From Gluconacetobacter liquefaciens (lineage in GTDB: Bacteria > Pseudomonadota > Alphaproteobacteria > Acetobacterales > Acetobacteraceae): a stretch of 64,000 nucleotides of DNA. Both the position numbers and the translations under genes were made by a program. The DNA lies in NCBI RefSeq assembly GCF_003350405.1, contig NZ_QQAW01000004.1:62001-126000 (forward strand). The letters are read 5' to 3'. The notes below the pieces were generated by a model that did not search any database, had not been told where the DNA came from, and saw only the letters and a program-made list of their open reading frames with translations. This document shows, in pieces, positions 54,374 to 64,000 of the stretch (the stretch's first letter is position 1; every line of letters begins with the position of its first letter).

Positions 54374-57300
54374 TCAGGCCTGCTCCACGCGCGCGACACC
54401 CGCCACCGCCCGGATTGCCTGGGCCATGCGCGGCGTCACGCGATAGGCACCGCGCAACGTCACCTCGACATCCCGCGTCTCGGCCACCGACGGCAGCAAC
54501 ACGACCTTGCCCCGCCCGCCCCGGCTGTCGGCCAGGATATCATGGATCGGCGGCACCGAGTCCTCGCGGTCGAACCAGATGCGCAATTCGGCCGCCGCCT
54601 CTGCCGCCGCCTGCTCCAGCGAGACCACCTCGCTGGCGGTGATGCGCAATGCCTCGCCGTCCAGCCGCAGGTCCGCCGTCACCAGGATCGCGCTGCCGGC
54701 GGTCAGGATCTCGCGTGTGCGCGACAGCACCTCGGAAAACAGCGTGACCTCGCAGCCGCCGCTGGAATCGGAAAGCCGAACCCAGGCCATTTTGCTGCCG
54801 GTGCGCGTTGGCCGCTCCTTGCGATCGACTACGCATCCCGCGATCTTCACACGGGTCAGCCCAGCCTGGGCTGCGGCCTCCAGCCCCGTCGCCCGCACTG
54901 CCCCCAGGCGACGCAGCAACGGCCCATAGGAATCCAGCGGATGCGCGGTCAGGTGAAAGCCGATCGCCTCGGCCTCCATCCCCAACCGCTCGAATTCCGG
55001 CCAGTCCACCACGTCGGGCAGCCGTAGCGGCTCGGGCTCCGCCGTCGCGCCGCCGCCACCGAATAGCCCGATCTGCCCACTGGCCGCTTCCTCCGCCTGT
55101 GCGTTTGCCCGCCGCAGCACGGTTTCCGCCGCCGCCGCAACCAAACGCCGGTTGGGCGTAATGGAATCGAATGCCCCCGCTTTAGCTAGGTTCTCGATCT
55201 GCATCTTGTTCAACTGTCGCGGATCGACCCGCGCCGCCATATCAGCCAGGTCGGAGAACCGGCGTCCCCCGCGCGACACTACCAACGCCTCCATCGCCGA
55301 GAAGCCGACCTTCTTCACCGCCGCCAAGGCATAACGAATACCCAGCCGCCCGTCAGCCAGACGTTCAACGGTAAAATCCGGACCTGAAGCGTTGATGTCG
55401 GGCGGCAGCACCGGAATGCCCAGCCGCTCGGCCTCCTGTCGCAGCGCCGCCAGCTTGTCGGTCTTTTCCCGCGCCAGCGACATGCACGCCGCCAGAAAAG
55501 GCACCGGATGGTTCGCCTTCATCCACGCCGTCTGGTACGATACCAGGGCGTAGGCTGCGGCATGGGATTTGTTGAACCCATAATCCGCGAACTTGGCCAT
55601 CAGATCGAAGACCTCGACCGCCTTCTCGCGGTCGATGCCCCGCCCCACCGCGCCCTCGGTGAAGATTTCGCGCTGCGTGTCCATCTCCGCGCGAATCTTC
55701 TTGCCCATCGCGCGACGCAGCAGGTCGGCGCCGCCCAGGCTATAGCCCGCCATTTTCTGGGCAATCTGCATCACCTGCTCCTGGTAGACCATGATGCCGT
55801 AGGTCTCTTCCAGGATCGAACGGATCTCCTCGTGTGGCGGCTCCCACGCCTCGCCATGCTTGCGACGGCAGTAATCGGGGATATTGGCCATCGGCCCCGG
55901 CCGATACAGCGCCACCGCCGCGATCAGGTCCTCCAGGCGCGTCGGCCGCATCTGCTTCAGGACGTCGCGCATGCCAGCGCCTTCGAACTGGAACACGCCG
56001 CCAGTATCACCGCGTGCCAGCATCTCGTATGTCAGCGCGTCGTCCAGCGGCAGGGCCGACAGTTCCACCGTCTCCCCCAGCCCCTTGAGGAACTGCACCG
56101 CACGCTGAAGAATCGTCAGCGTCGTCAGGCCCAGGAAGTCGAACTTCACCAGACCCGCCTGCTCGACGAACTTCATGTTATACTGCGTCACCAGCATGTC
56201 GCTCTTCGGATCGCGATAGAGCGGCACCAGTTCAACAAGTTGCCTGTCGCCGATCACCACGCCGGCGGCGTGGGTGCTGGCATGGCGATACAGGCCCTCC
56301 AGCTGCTGGCCGATCTCCAGCAGACGGCGAATCGCCTCGTCGTCGTCGCGCATCTCCTGCAACCGAGGCTCCCCCTCGATCGCCTGCTTCAGGGTGACGG
56401 GCTTGGCCGGGTTGTTCGGAATCAGCTCCGCGACCTTGTTGACCATGCCGAACGGCAGACCCAGCACCCGCCCAACGTCGCGCACCGCCGCTCGGGCCTG
56501 CAATTTTCCGAAGGTGATGATCTGCGCCACCCGATCGGGGCCATATTCCCCCCGCACGTAACGGATCACCTCGTCACGCCGATCCTGGCAGAAATCGATA
56601 TCAAAATCCGGCATCGACACGCGCTCGGGGTTCAGAAACCGCTCGAACAGCAGATTGAAGGGAATCGGGTCGATATCGGTGATCGTCAGTGCCCAGGCGG
56701 CCAGCGATCCCGCGCCCGATCCGCGCCCCGGCCCCACCGGAATGTCATGCGCCTTCGCCCACTGGATGAAGTCCGCCACGATCATGAAATAACCGGGGAA
56801 CCCCATCTTCGCGATGATGTCGAGTTCGAAGGTCAGCCGCTCGCGATAGACCTGCCGCGTCGCGTCATCCATCGTCATGCGCGCCAGGCGGTTTTCCAGT
56901 CCTTCGGCCGCCATAGCCCGTAGCGTCTCTTCCTCGGTCGCCCCCGGCTGCACCTTGGGGCACACCGGCAACAACGGCTTGCGAGTCTCCACCCGCACGG
57001 CGCAACGCCGCGCAATGGCCAGCGTATTGTCGCAGGCCTCCGGCAGGTCGGCGAACAGTTCGCGCATCATCTCGGGCGGCTTGAACCAATGTTCCGGCGT
57101 CACGCGCCAGCGGTCACGCTCAGCAATCGTGCGGCCCTGCGCGATACACAGCAGCGCATCATGCGCCTCATACATTGCCGGATTGGGGAAGAAACATTCA
57201 TTGGTCGCCACCAGCGGCAGCCCCAGCCGGTCGGCCAGCGCGATCATGCCCGGTTCCACCGCCTGTTCGACCGGCAACCCATGGCGGTGCAGTTCCACCG

Positions 57301-57802
57301 CCAGCCGGTCGCCAAACGCCTCGTGCAGAGTCTCCAGCAGCCGGCCAGCCTCATCCTGCTGCCCATCGGCCAGCAGACGGAACAGCGGCCCCCGCGTTCC
57401 ACCGGTCAGCAGGATCAACCCTTCGGCGCGGGCGCACAGCATCTCCAGCGACACGGTCGGTTCTGCGGTATCACCTTGCAGGAACCCCTGCGAGGACAGA
57501 TATTGCAGATTCATCAACCCGACATCGTCCTGCGCCAGCAGTACCACAGGCTCCACAGGCAAGCCCGGCTTGTCTCCGCGCGGTGGCAGGGCGATCTGGC
57601 AGCCGATGATCGGCTGCACGCCCTTGCCAGAGCAATATTGCGAAAATTCAAGGGCGCCGAACAGATTACCCGTATCGGTGATCGCCACCGCCGGCATCCG
57701 CATATCCTTCGCCATCCCGGCGATATCCGCCACCCTGATCGCTCCCTGGCTGAGCGAATAGGCGGAATGAACACGAAGATGGACGAAATCGGCATAGGAC
57801 AT
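54374..57802 (-). CDS. dnaE: DNA polymerase III subunit alpha
   Basis: 1142 residues, full length. N-terminal PHP domain (FVHLRVHSAYSLSQGAIRVA, AVAITDTGNLFGALEFSQYC), polymerase core with the palm loop VGPGRGSGAGSLAAWAL and catalytic Asp triad region in SMPDFDIDFCQDRRDEVI (near 405), tandem HhH, and C-terminal OB fold (VKIAGCVVDRKERPTRTG). It is the replicative polymerase. First polymerase gene after the lolC/E-lolD block, separated by about 160 bases with A-rich runs and no clear terminator. Confidence 0.98.
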   Translation of the reverse strand: MSYADFVHLRVHSAYSLSQGAIRVADIAGMAKDMRMPAVAITDTGNLFGALEFSQYCSGKGVQPIIGCQIALPPRGDKPGLPVEPVVLLAQDDVGLMNLQYLSSQGFLQGDTAEPTVSLEMLCARAEGLILLTGGTRGPLFRLLADGQQDEAGRLLETLHEAFGDRLAVELHRHGLPVEQAVEPGMIALADRLGLPLVATNECFFPNPAMYEAHDALLCIAQGRTIAERDRWRVTPEHWFKPPEMMRELFADLPEACDNTLAIARRCAVRVETRKPLLPVCPKVQPGATEEETLRAMAAEGLENRLARMTMDDATRQVYRERLTFELDIIAKMGFPGYFMIVADFIQWAKAHDIPVGPGRGSGAGSLAAWALTITDIDPIPFNLLFERFLNPERVSMPDFDIDFCQDRRDEVIRYVRGEYGPDRVAQIITFGKLQARAAVRDVGRVLGLPFGMVNKVAELIPNNPAKPVTLKQAIEGEPRLQEMRDDDEAIRRLLEIGQQLEGLYRHASTHAAGVVIGDRQLVELVPLYRDPKSDMLVTQYNMKFVEQAGLVKFDFLGLTTLTILQRAVQFLKGLGETVELSALPLDDALTYEMLARGDTGGVFQFEGAGMRDVLKQMRPTRLEDLIAAVALYRPGPMANIPDYCRRKHGEAWEPPHEEIRSILEETYGIMVYQEQVMQIAQKMAGYSLGGADLLRRAMGKKIRAEMDTQREIFTEGAVGRGIDREKAVEVFDLMAKFADYGFNKSHAAAYALVSYQTAWMKANHPVPFLAACMSLAREKTDKLAALRQEAERLGIPVLPPDINASGPDFTVERLADGRLGIRYALAAVKKVGFSAMEALVVSRGGRRFSDLADMAARVDPRQLNKMQIENLAKAGAFDSITPNRRLVAAAAETVLRRANAQAEEAASGQIGLFGGGGATAEPEPLRLPDVVDWPEFERLGMEAEAIGFHLTAHPLDSYGPLLRRLGAVRATGLEAAAQAGLTRVKIAGCVVDRKERPTRTGSKMAWVRLSDSSGGCEVTLFSEVLSRTREILTAGSAILVTADLRLDGEALRITASEVVSLEQAAAEAAAELRIWFDREDSVPPIHDILADSRGGRGKVVLLPSVAETRDVEVTLRGAYRVTPRMAQAIRAVAGVARVEQA

Positions 57803-57963
57803 GCCGCAACTGTATCACATAGCCTTCGTTTTTTTTGAAAAAGACCCCAAAAAAAACGCCTGACCCGTTCAGAAGCTTTATACTTTCACCTTACAAAGGT
57901 CCAAAACCGCGAAAAGTCTTTTTGCTTCTTTTTCTTCAGAAAAAGAAGGTCTTCCCACGCCCT

Positions 57964-58665
57964 CTACCGACTCAAACTCAGATCCATCAATTGCCCATCC
58001 CGCAGCGTCACCACCCGGTCCATCCGCGCCGCCAGTTCCTCGTTATGGGTCGCAATCAGCGCCGCCACCCCATGTCCCCGTACGATATGCAGCAATTCAT
58101 CGAACACGGCGCCGGACGTATTCACATCCAGATTTCCCGTCGGTTCGTCGGCCAGCAGAAGGCCCGGCCGGTTGGCCAAGGCACGGGCGATCGCCACACG
58201 CTGCTTCTCGCCACCCGACAGCCGCCCCGGCAAATGCTCCAGCCGGTGCGCCAGCCCGAACGAGCCCAGCAGCGCCTCCCCCCGCACCCATGCATCTGCA
58301 CGGCGGACACCCGCGATCAATTGCGGCAGCACCACATTCTCAAGCGCCGTGAATTCCGGCAGCAGATGATGCGCCTGATAGACAAAGCCGATCATGCGCC
58401 GACGAATCGCCGTCCGTTCCAGGTCGCTCAGCCGCCCGGCATCCTGCCCGCCAACGACCACCGAGCCCGCATCCGGCGATTCCAACAGACCCGCCAGATG
58501 CAGCAGGGTCGATTTACCCGTCCCCGAGGGAGCAACCAGCGCCACGATTTCACCTGCCCGCAAGGTCAGGTTCACCCCCCGCAGCACATCCAGCCACTCG
58601 TCACCGCTGCGAAAGGTACGGCAAACATCGCGCAGAACCAGCGGGGTCGCGGATGTATCATTCAT
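57964..58665 (-). CDS. lolD: Lipoprotein-releasing ABC transporter ATP-binding protein
   Basis: 233 residues. Walker [19 protein letters not shown] (near 46), Q-loop region [17 protein letters not shown], signature [16 protein letters not shown], Walker [13 protein letters not shown]. LolD-type ATPase (MacB/LolD family). It energises release of lipoproteins from the inner membrane for the outer membrane. Overlaps the lolC/E gene by eight bases. Confidence 0.95.
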   Translation of the reverse strand: MNDTSATPLVLRDVCRTFRSGDEWLDVLRGVNLTLRAGEIVALVAPSGTGKSTLLHLAGLLESPDAGSVVVGGQDAGRLSDLERTAIRRRMIGFVYQAHHLLPEFTALENVVLPQLIAGVRRADAWVRGEALLGSFGLAHRLEHLPGRLSGGEKQRVAIARALANRPGLLLADEPTGNLDVNTSGAVFDELLHIVRGHGVAALIATHNEELAARMDRVVTLRDGQLMDLSLSR

Positions 58666-59908
58666 GGCGCAGGGCCTCCACCGGATCCGTCCGCGCCGCG
58701 CGCCAGGATGGATAAAGCGTCGCGAGCAACGACAGCACCAAGGCCATACCGATCACTTCGAACACCTGCGGCCACACCAGCTTCGCAGGCAGGCGCTCCA
58801 GATAATAGATTTCCGGATTAAACAGATTGGTACCGGTCAGCGATTGCAAGAACTGGCGGATCAGCTCGATATTCAGGCAGAATACGATCCCTATCGCGGT
58901 GCCGATCGCCGTCCCGGTCACACCAACCGATGCCCCGCACATCAGAAAGATGCGCATGATCGCCCCCCGCGTGGCCCCGATGGTCCGCAACACCGCGATA
59001 TCGCCAGTCTTGTCTTTCACCATCATGATCAACGATGAAATCACGTTAAACGCCGCAACCAGCACGATCAATGTCAGGATCAGGAAGAGCACGTTCTGCT
59101 CCACCTGCACTGCGCCAAAGAACGCATTGTTGCTCTGCGTCCAGTCCAGCACCCGCACTCTCGGATCGCCGACGACCGCCTGCTCGATCGCCTGACGCAC
59201 CGGGCGCACATTCGTCGGGTCCCGCGTCATCACCTGGATCTGCGTTACCTGCGCCGGCATCTCGAAATAGATTTGCGCCGCCGCCAGCGGCAGGAACACA
59301 TAACCCACGTTATAATCGTTCATGCCGGCATCAAAGATACCAACCACATGATAGGCGCGAATGCGCGGCATGGTGCCGAAAGGGGTCGCCGCCCCGTTCG
59401 GCGAGATCAGCGTGATCTTCGACCCCACCGAGAGCCCCGCCCGTTCCGCCAACGTCACGCCGATAATAATCGCATCATTGCCGACAAACTTGTCCAACGA
59501 CCCGGCGACCAAGGAATCGCTGACCTCATGCAGGTCTCGCAGCCCCTGCATGCTCATGCCCCGCACCATCCCACCCGCGTTGTACGAGCCGGAATTGAGC
59601 AGGGCCTGCCCCTCGATCAGCGGCGTCGCCGTCACCACGCCTGGCACTTGCCGCACCGTGGCGGCCAAATCGTCATAATCCCCGATGGTCCGGGCTACGC
59701 CGAACAGGCTCAGGTCACCATTCAGGCCCAGGATTCGCCCCATCAGGTCGGCCTTGAACCCGTTCATGACCGACATGACGATGATCAGCGTTGCCACGCC
59801 CAATGCGATACCGACCAGCGAGAAGATGGCGATGACAGATACGAACCGCTCCCCCTTGCGGGCGCGCAGGTATCGGCCGGCAACCGCCCGTTCGAACGGA
59901 CCGAACAT
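58658..59908 (-). CDS. lolE: Lipoprotein-releasing ABC transporter permease
   Basis: 416 residues. LolC/LolE family: N-terminal membrane segment ([32 protein letters not shown]), a large periplasmic domain, then three membrane segments ([60 protein letters not shown]) with the FtsX-like end [14 protein letters not shown]. Single LolC/E gene, so it likely forms a homodimer; lolC or lolE cannot be told. Four bases from the proS gene, probably in one operon. Confidence 0.93.
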   Translation of the reverse strand: MFGPFERAVAGRYLRARKGERFVSVIAIFSLVGIALGVATLIIVMSVMNGFKADLMGRILGLNGDLSLFGVARTIGDYDDLAATVRQVPGVVTATPLIEGQALLNSGSYNAGGMVRGMSMQGLRDLHEVSDSLVAGSLDKFVGNDAIIIGVTLAERAGLSVGSKITLISPNGAATPFGTMPRIRAYHVVGIFDAGMNDYNVGYVFLPLAAAQIYFEMPAQVTQIQVMTRDPTNVRPVRQAIEQAVVGDPRVRVLDWTQSNNAFFGAVQVEQNVLFLILTLIVLVAAFNVISSLIMMVKDKTGDIAVLRTIGATRGAIMRIFLMCGASVGVTGTAIGTAIGIVFCLNIELIRQFLQSLTGTNLFNPEIYYLERLPAKLVWPQVFEVIGMALVLSLLATLYPSWRAARTDPVEALRHE

Positions 59909-59911
59909 GAA

Positions 59912-61228
59912 TCAGCCCCCGAGAATAAGTGCCAGAGCCTCGTTCACCGGCAGTTCCAGGCGCGTGCCGTCCGCACGGCGCTTCAGTTCCACCACCCCAT
60001 CCTTCGCACCGCGCGGGCCGACGATGACCTGCCACGGATGCCCCATCAGATCGGCATCGGCAAACTTCACACCCGCACGCTCGCTCCGGTCGTCATACAG
60101 GAACGTCTCCGGCGCGGCGGCATAGATCGTCTCACAGATGGCGTCACATGCCGGGTCGCCCGATTTCAGGTTCAGGATCGCCGCACGGAAGGGGGCCACA
60201 TTGTCGGGCCAAATGATCCCGTTCTCGTCATGGCTGGCCTCGATGATCGCGGCGACCAGACGCGAGACGCCGATCCCGTACGAACCCATTTCCGGATAGA
60301 GCGGTGCGCCATCCGGCCCGCTGACGGTGATCCCCATCGATTCGGTATATTTGCGGCCGAAATGGAAGATATGGCCGACCTCGATGCCCCGTCCCTCGCG
60401 CCGGCGCTCATCCGGCACGTCCGCCCAGGCGGCCTCGTCATGCTTCTCATCCGTCGCGGCATAAAACGAGGTCATACGGGTAAAGAAGGCGTCCAGCGCA
60501 TCCCGATCATCGATATCCACCGGTTCCGACAGCCAGTCCTGCGCCTCGAACGCACTGTCAAAAAACACGCCACTTTCACCAGTCGGCGCCAGGATCAGGA
60601 ATTCATGGCTCAGTTCGCCGCCGATAGGCCCGGTATCGGCCACCATCGGGATCGCCTTGACGCCCAGCCGCTGGAAAGTGCGCAGATAGGCCAGCATCAT
60701 CCGTCGATAGGAATCGACCGCCGAGGCGTAATCGACGTCGAAACTATAGGCGTCCTTCATCAGGAATTCGCGCCCACGCATCACGCCGAAGCGCGGCCGC
60801 ACCTCGTCGCGGAACTTCCACTGGATATGGTACAGTGCCTGCGGCAATTCGCGATAGGATTTGATCACCTGCCCGAAGAGATCGGTAATCATCTCCTCGT
60901 TGGTCGGTCCATACAGTAATTCGCGCTCATGCCGGTCCTGGATGCGCAGCATTTCCGGGCCATAGGCATCATAGCGGCCCGACCGCTTCCACAATTCGGC
61001 CGACTGGATCGTGGGCATCAGCAGTTCCTGCGCCCCGATCGCATCCTGCTCCTCGCGTACGATGCGCGCGATATTTTGCAGTACGCGCCATCCCGCCGGC
61101 AACCAGGCATAAATCCCCGCTGCCGTCTGGCGGATCAGCCCGGCCCGCAACATCAGTCGGTGGGAAATGACCTGCGCCTCGGCAGGATTCTCCTTGAGAG
61201 TGGGCAGGAAGCCACGCGACAGACGCAT
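59912..61228 (-). CDS. proS: Prolyl-tRNA synthetase
   Basis: 438 residues from the ATG behind GAGG ([20 protein letters not shown]). Class II motifs: motif 2 [20 protein letters not shown], motif 3 [17 protein letters not shown], and the Pro-specific [13 protein letters not shown]. It lacks the editing insertion, as usual for the short alphaproteobacterial type. C-terminal anticodon-binding domain ([20 protein letters not shown]). It charges tRNA-Pro. Confidence 0.97.
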   Translation of the reverse strand: MRLSRGFLPTLKENPAEAQVISHRLMLRAGLIRQTAAGIYAWLPAGWRVLQNIARIVREEQDAIGAQELLMPTIQSAELWKRSGRYDAYGPEMLRIQDRHERELLYGPTNEEMITDLFGQVIKSYRELPQALYHIQWKFRDEVRPRFGVMRGREFLMKDAYSFDVDYASAVDSYRRMMLAYLRTFQRLGVKAIPMVADTGPIGGELSHEFLILAPTGESGVFFDSAFEAQDWLSEPVDIDDRDALDAFFTRMTSFYAATDEKHDEAAWADVPDERRREGRGIEVGHIFHFGRKYTESMGITVSGPDGAPLYPEMGSYGIGVSRLVAAIIEASHDENGIIWPDNVAPFRAAILNLKSGDPACDAICETIYAAAPETFLYDDRSERAGVKFADADLMGHPWQVIVGPRGAKDGVVELKRRADGTRLELPVNEALALILGG

Positions 61229-61439
61229 ACCGTTATCAACCTCGAAAAACCGGCGGAACACCGGGTGGATCATTATTCAGGATAAAAGGAATACGCCAGA
61301 ATCCACGCCGCCGCCATGTCCGGTGATGCAGCCCGCACGAACACCCAACTGTGAAGGGTCAACGCCATCCGGACCCGTTCAACAAGCTCGTGAGGCTGAT
61401 GACAGGCCGAGTCAGGACACATAAAGTGCGGCCACCCAA

Positions 61440-61518
61440 TCCGGAGGAAGCGCCGGGTTTAGGGAAAAAACGTCCAGGGCCGGCAGGAAGGGCGACGCGC
61501 CCCTTTCTGCCGCAACCC
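61440..61518 (-). ncRNA. Diverged second copy of the CCUCCC small-RNA motif
   Basis: Read leftward from 61518: GGGTTGCGGCAG, a hairpin (CGGCAGAAAGGGGCG...CGCCCTTCCTGCCG, imperfect), then GGACGTTTTTTCCCTAAAC (61457-61476, 18 of 20 bases identical with 25148-25167). No strong U-tail terminator follows. It may be a processed 3' UTR fragment of rnj or a decayed copy. Confidence 0.4.
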
Positions 61519-61539
61519 TCATGAAGGACGCAATCTCCC

Positions 61540-61568
61540 GGATCTGAAACCTCTCCGGGTTCAGATCC
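61540..61568. repeat. Inverted repeat in rnj-proS spacer
   Basis: Arms GGATCTGAA and TTCAGATCC with inner CC/GG pairing around TCTCC. It sits just upstream (minus sense) of the small-RNA-like motif. Function unknown. Confidence 0.4.
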
Positions 61569-61608
61569 CTGGCAATACCCGATCAACCAACAATGCGACG
61601 GCCGTCCG

Positions 61609-61640
61609 ATCTCTGAAATTCGCAGGCGAATTTCAGAGAT
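61609..61640 (-). terminator. Perfect 14-bp hairpin after rnj
   Basis: ATCTCTGAAATTCG, four-base loop, CGAATTTCAGAGAT, starting seven bases downstream of the rnj stop (minus sense). No U-run follows, so it is either a weak terminator or a 3'-end stabilising stem. With 61540-61568 and the small-RNA-like element it fills the 420-base spacer between rnj and proS, which has no gene. Confidence 0.5.
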
Positions 61641-61646
61641 ACAGCA

Positions 61647-63293
61647 TCAGACCCGCAGGAGATGGACGTCGACCAGCGGCCGCTTCTGCAATTTCCGCCC
61701 GAGCGCCCTGCGCAACGCCGTCTTCGCCGCCTCGCGGAAGGTGTTGTCGTCCCGGCGCAGTTCGTCGGGGATCTCGTCCAGCGCGTTGCCGAACTCTTCC
61801 GTCAGGCGGGCGGTCTCCGTGTCTTCGGGGTCCAGCAACCCGGGTGCGCTCACCTTCGGATCGCCGATCAGATAGCCTTCGTCATCCACCGCGAAGCTGC
61901 CCATCACGATACCATTGAACAGCATGCGCCGCCGCGCCGCCAGCACGCCGCCATTCATCGGCAGTAGCCGGCCACCATCCAGCACAAGCCGACCGGTCGG
62001 CGCGGTATCCACGACCTCGACCGTACCCGGCGCGAGGTTCAGGATGTCGCCATCCTCCAGCAGGATCGGCAGCACGCCCTTCTCGCGCGCGATGGCGGCA
62101 TTGGCCGTCAGATGGCGCCACTCGCCATGCACCGGAACCGCAAAGCGCGGCCGCACCAGATCGAACAACCGCCGCACATCGCCGCCCGTTGCATGACCAG
62201 ACACATGCACCAGATGGTCACGGTCGGTCAGCACCCGTACCCCGCGGCGGGTCAGATTATCCTGGACCTGCATCACCGCCTGCTCGTTCCCAGGGATCAT
62301 ACGGCTGCTGTAGATGACCGTATCCCCCTGCCCCAGCGAGATATTGGGGTGGCTGTCGCTGGCGATGCGCGAGAGAGCCGAACGCGGCTCGCCCTGGCTA
62401 CCGGTGATGATCATCACCACTTCATCATCCGGTAGCGAATTGGCTTCCTGCTCGGACAGGAAAGCTGGCACATCGGCCAGATAGCCGCATTCCCGCGCCG
62501 ACACGTCCAGATTGCGCAGTGAACGGCCGACGATCACCACCGACCGTCCGGCCGCCTGCGCCGCCTTGGCAATCGTCTCGATACGGGCAACGTTGCTGGC
62601 AAAACAGGTCACGGCGATGCGCCCGCTCAGCGACGCGATCAGGTCGGTCATGCTGCGCCGCACGTCGGATTCCGACGCCGACGGTCCCTGCGTCATCACA
62701 TTGGTGCTGTCGCAGACCATGGCCAGGACGCCCTCGTCCCCCAGAGCCTCGAACGCCGCCACGTCCGTGGGCGGACCCACCATAGGCTGAGGGTCGAACT
62801 TCCAGTCGCCAGTATGCACCACGATGCCATGCGGCGTGCGCAGCACCACTGCCTGGGCCTCGGGCACCGAATGCGTCACCGGGATGAAACGCAGGTCAAA
62901 CGGCCCGACATTGAACGCGCCACCGGGAGCAATGACGTGGATCTTCACCTGCTGGGTCAGATGCGCCTCGCCCAGCTTGCGGCGCAGCACCGAAGCGGCA
63001 AAGGGCGTGGCGTAGATCGGGCAACCCAGACGCGGCCACAGATGGGCCACCGCTCCCAGATGGTCTTCATGCGCGTGGGTAATGACCAGACCCGCCAGAT
63101 CAGCCTTGCGATCCACGATAAAGACCGGGTCCGGCATCAGGATCTCGGCCTCGGGCGTGTCGTTGCCGGAAAAACCGATGCCGCAATCAATGGCAAGCCA
63201 GGTGGTCCCCAGCCGGTAGAGATTCAGATTCATGCCGATCTCGCCCGTTCCGCCCAGAGGCAGAAAGGCCAGACCATCATTGGTGTCGTTCAT
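61647..63293 (-). CDS. rnj: Ribonuclease J
   Basis: 548 residues. Beta-lactamase domain with HxHxDH in ITHAHEDHLGAVAHLWPRLG (near 77), further metal sites in VTHSVPEAQAVV and VVHTGDWKFDPQP, and beta-CASP motifs (GSQGEPRSALSRIA, VSGHATGGDVRRLF, VPVHGEWRHL). C-terminal domain with ALGRKLQKRPLVDVHLLRV. Endo- and 5'-3' exoribonuclease maturing and degrading RNA. The place in birA-rnj-proS is typical of the class. 267 bases to birA without recognisable features. Confidence 0.96.
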   Translation of the reverse strand: MNDTNDGLAFLPLGGTGEIGMNLNLYRLGTTWLAIDCGIGFSGNDTPEAEILMPDPVFIVDRKADLAGLVITHAHEDHLGAVAHLWPRLGCPIYATPFAASVLRRKLGEAHLTQQVKIHVIAPGGAFNVGPFDLRFIPVTHSVPEAQAVVLRTPHGIVVHTGDWKFDPQPMVGPPTDVAAFEALGDEGVLAMVCDSTNVMTQGPSASESDVRRSMTDLIASLSGRIAVTCFASNVARIETIAKAAQAAGRSVVIVGRSLRNLDVSARECGYLADVPAFLSEQEANSLPDDEVVMIITGSQGEPRSALSRIASDSHPNISLGQGDTVIYSSRMIPGNEQAVMQVQDNLTRRGVRVLTDRDHLVHVSGHATGGDVRRLFDLVRPRFAVPVHGEWRHLTANAAIAREKGVLPILLEDGDILNLAPGTVEVVDTAPTGRLVLDGGRLLPMNGGVLAARRRMLFNGIVMGSFAVDDEGYLIGDPKVSAPGLLDPEDTETARLTEEFGNALDEIPDELRRDDNTFREAAKTALRRALGRKLQKRPLVDVHLLRV

Positions 63294-63560
63294 AACCTAT
63301 CCTTTTGTACCAACACGAATCATGACGGGAAAACAGCCCCTTCATGGGAATATGCATATCGGGATGGCCCGCGCGGCCCGCGAGGGGCCTGCCGGCATCT
63401 CTCCCTTTGCGGACAGTGATTCTGTCCATCAGACTCCAACGCCCCCTTCGGGGCAATCCCACCGTATCCGGCCGCACGGCCCTTCCGATCGGAGCCCGGA
63501 ACCACCCGTTCCCGCTCGACGATCATCGGCCCCATACGACCCTAAAACCCTGACCGGCCG

Positions 63561-64000
63561 TCAGGTTCCCGCCCGCCCGGATCCCCCGGTAGCGTCACGG
63601 TCCAACAGCAGAATCTCGCCGGTCGAAATCCGTTTCAGCCCGTCGGCACAGTCCAGCAGGAGCATTCCTTGCTCGTCCAGCCCCACGAATGAACCTTCTA
63701 CCTGCCCGCTTTCGCCGCGCACTACAAGTCTCGTGCCAAGCGGATGGGCCCGTTCCAGCCATGCCGCGCGCAGCGAACCGAACCCATCCGAGCGCCACAC
63801 CGCCTGCCAGCGATCCAGTTCGACACAGATCGCACGCGCTACGACCGCAGGATCCGGTGCGGTCCCATAATCGGCGACGCAGGCAAGAGTCCGCCCGGCA
63901 ATCGAAGGCGCGGCCCGCAGATTGGCTCCGAACCCAATGACCAGCCACCGCCCGATGGCGTCGCTCCCGCTCTCAATAAGAATGCCGGCGGTCTTGCGTC
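63561..64000 (-). CDS. birA: Biotin--acetyl-CoA-carboxylase ligase, partial
   Basis: The last 146 codons are seen; the N-terminus lies beyond the right edge. RKTAGILIESGSDAIGRWLV, IGFGANLRAAP is the conserved centre of biotin protein ligases (strand with Lys-x-x-Gly-Ile-Leu and the GxGxN-like loop), followed by the C-terminal SH3-like domain (GTRLVVRGESGQVEGSFVGL, DEQGMLLLDCADGLKRISTG). It attaches biotin to acetyl-CoA carboxylase. Whether it has a regulatory HTH cannot be seen. Confidence 0.92.
   Translation of the reverse strand, partial: RKTAGILIESGSDAIGRWLVIGFGANLRAAPSIAGRTLACVADYGTAPDPAVVARAICVELDRWQAVWRSDGFGSLRAAWLERAHPLGTRLVVRGESGQVEGSFVGLDEQGMLLLDCADGLKRISTGEILLLDRDATGGSGRAGT

Overview
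The window reads as a chromosomal stretch of an acetic acid bacterium (Acetobacteraceae, Alphaproteobacteria). The evidence is the high-GC coding with long antisense frames, two periplasmic three-subunit FAD/cytochrome c sugar-oxidising dehydrogenases, a GatCAB amidotransferase, a metal-free-type HemB, and the alphaproteobacterial order birA-rnj-proS-lolCE-lolD-dnaE. I cannot name the genus from sequence alone.

Region 1 (about 1-19.45 kb) is an integrated mobile element whose left end lies outside the window. It starts with a tyrosine integrase carrying an excisionase-like HTH at its N-terminus, followed by an AT-rich cargo block (a GNAT-like protein convergent with a PAS-like protein). An XRE repressor is divergent from a chain of nine start/stop-overlapping small genes. 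Next come a TOPRIM-DUF927 primase/helicase, a mirror-symmetric array of 9-bp-spaced repeats (10169-10413) that is a candidate replication origin, a second excisionase-like protein, a DUF5681 protein and three virion DNA-ejection-type proteins, the last with a lytic transglycosylase domain. No portal, large terminase, capsid or tail genes are visible, so the element looks like a reduced prophage or a phage satellite. It ends with a secreted nuclease and a DUF3761 protein beside the 3' end of a tRNA-Ser gene, a plausible attachment site.

Region 2 (19.5-31 kb) is core genome: gatCAB, ruvX, two tRNA-Val genes, an N-formylglutamate amidohydrolase-like protein, a YidB/DUF937 protein preceded by a probable small RNA with a CCUCCC motif, an unrecognised large protein, an ELM1-like protein, a DEAD-box helicase and an aspartoacylase-like protein.

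Region 3 (31-44.2 kb) is a sugar/polyol oxidation island. One leftward operon encodes an FAD dehydrogenase of the sorbitol/fructose type (S-L-C order) with a YncE-like propeller and perhaps a GlcG/HbpS-like protein. A rightward OprB porin and a LacI regulator follow, then a rightward gluconate-type dehydrogenase operon (S-L-C). The porin and the second cytochrome c each carry a one-base excess in a homopolymer (C8 and G6) that breaks the frame.

Region 4 (44.2-64 kb) is housekeeping: glyA, an APC permease, hemB, bpt, parC, recO, tsf, rpsB, dnaE, lolD, lolC/E, proS, rnj and a partial birA. A second copy of the small-RNA motif lies in the rnj-proS spacer.
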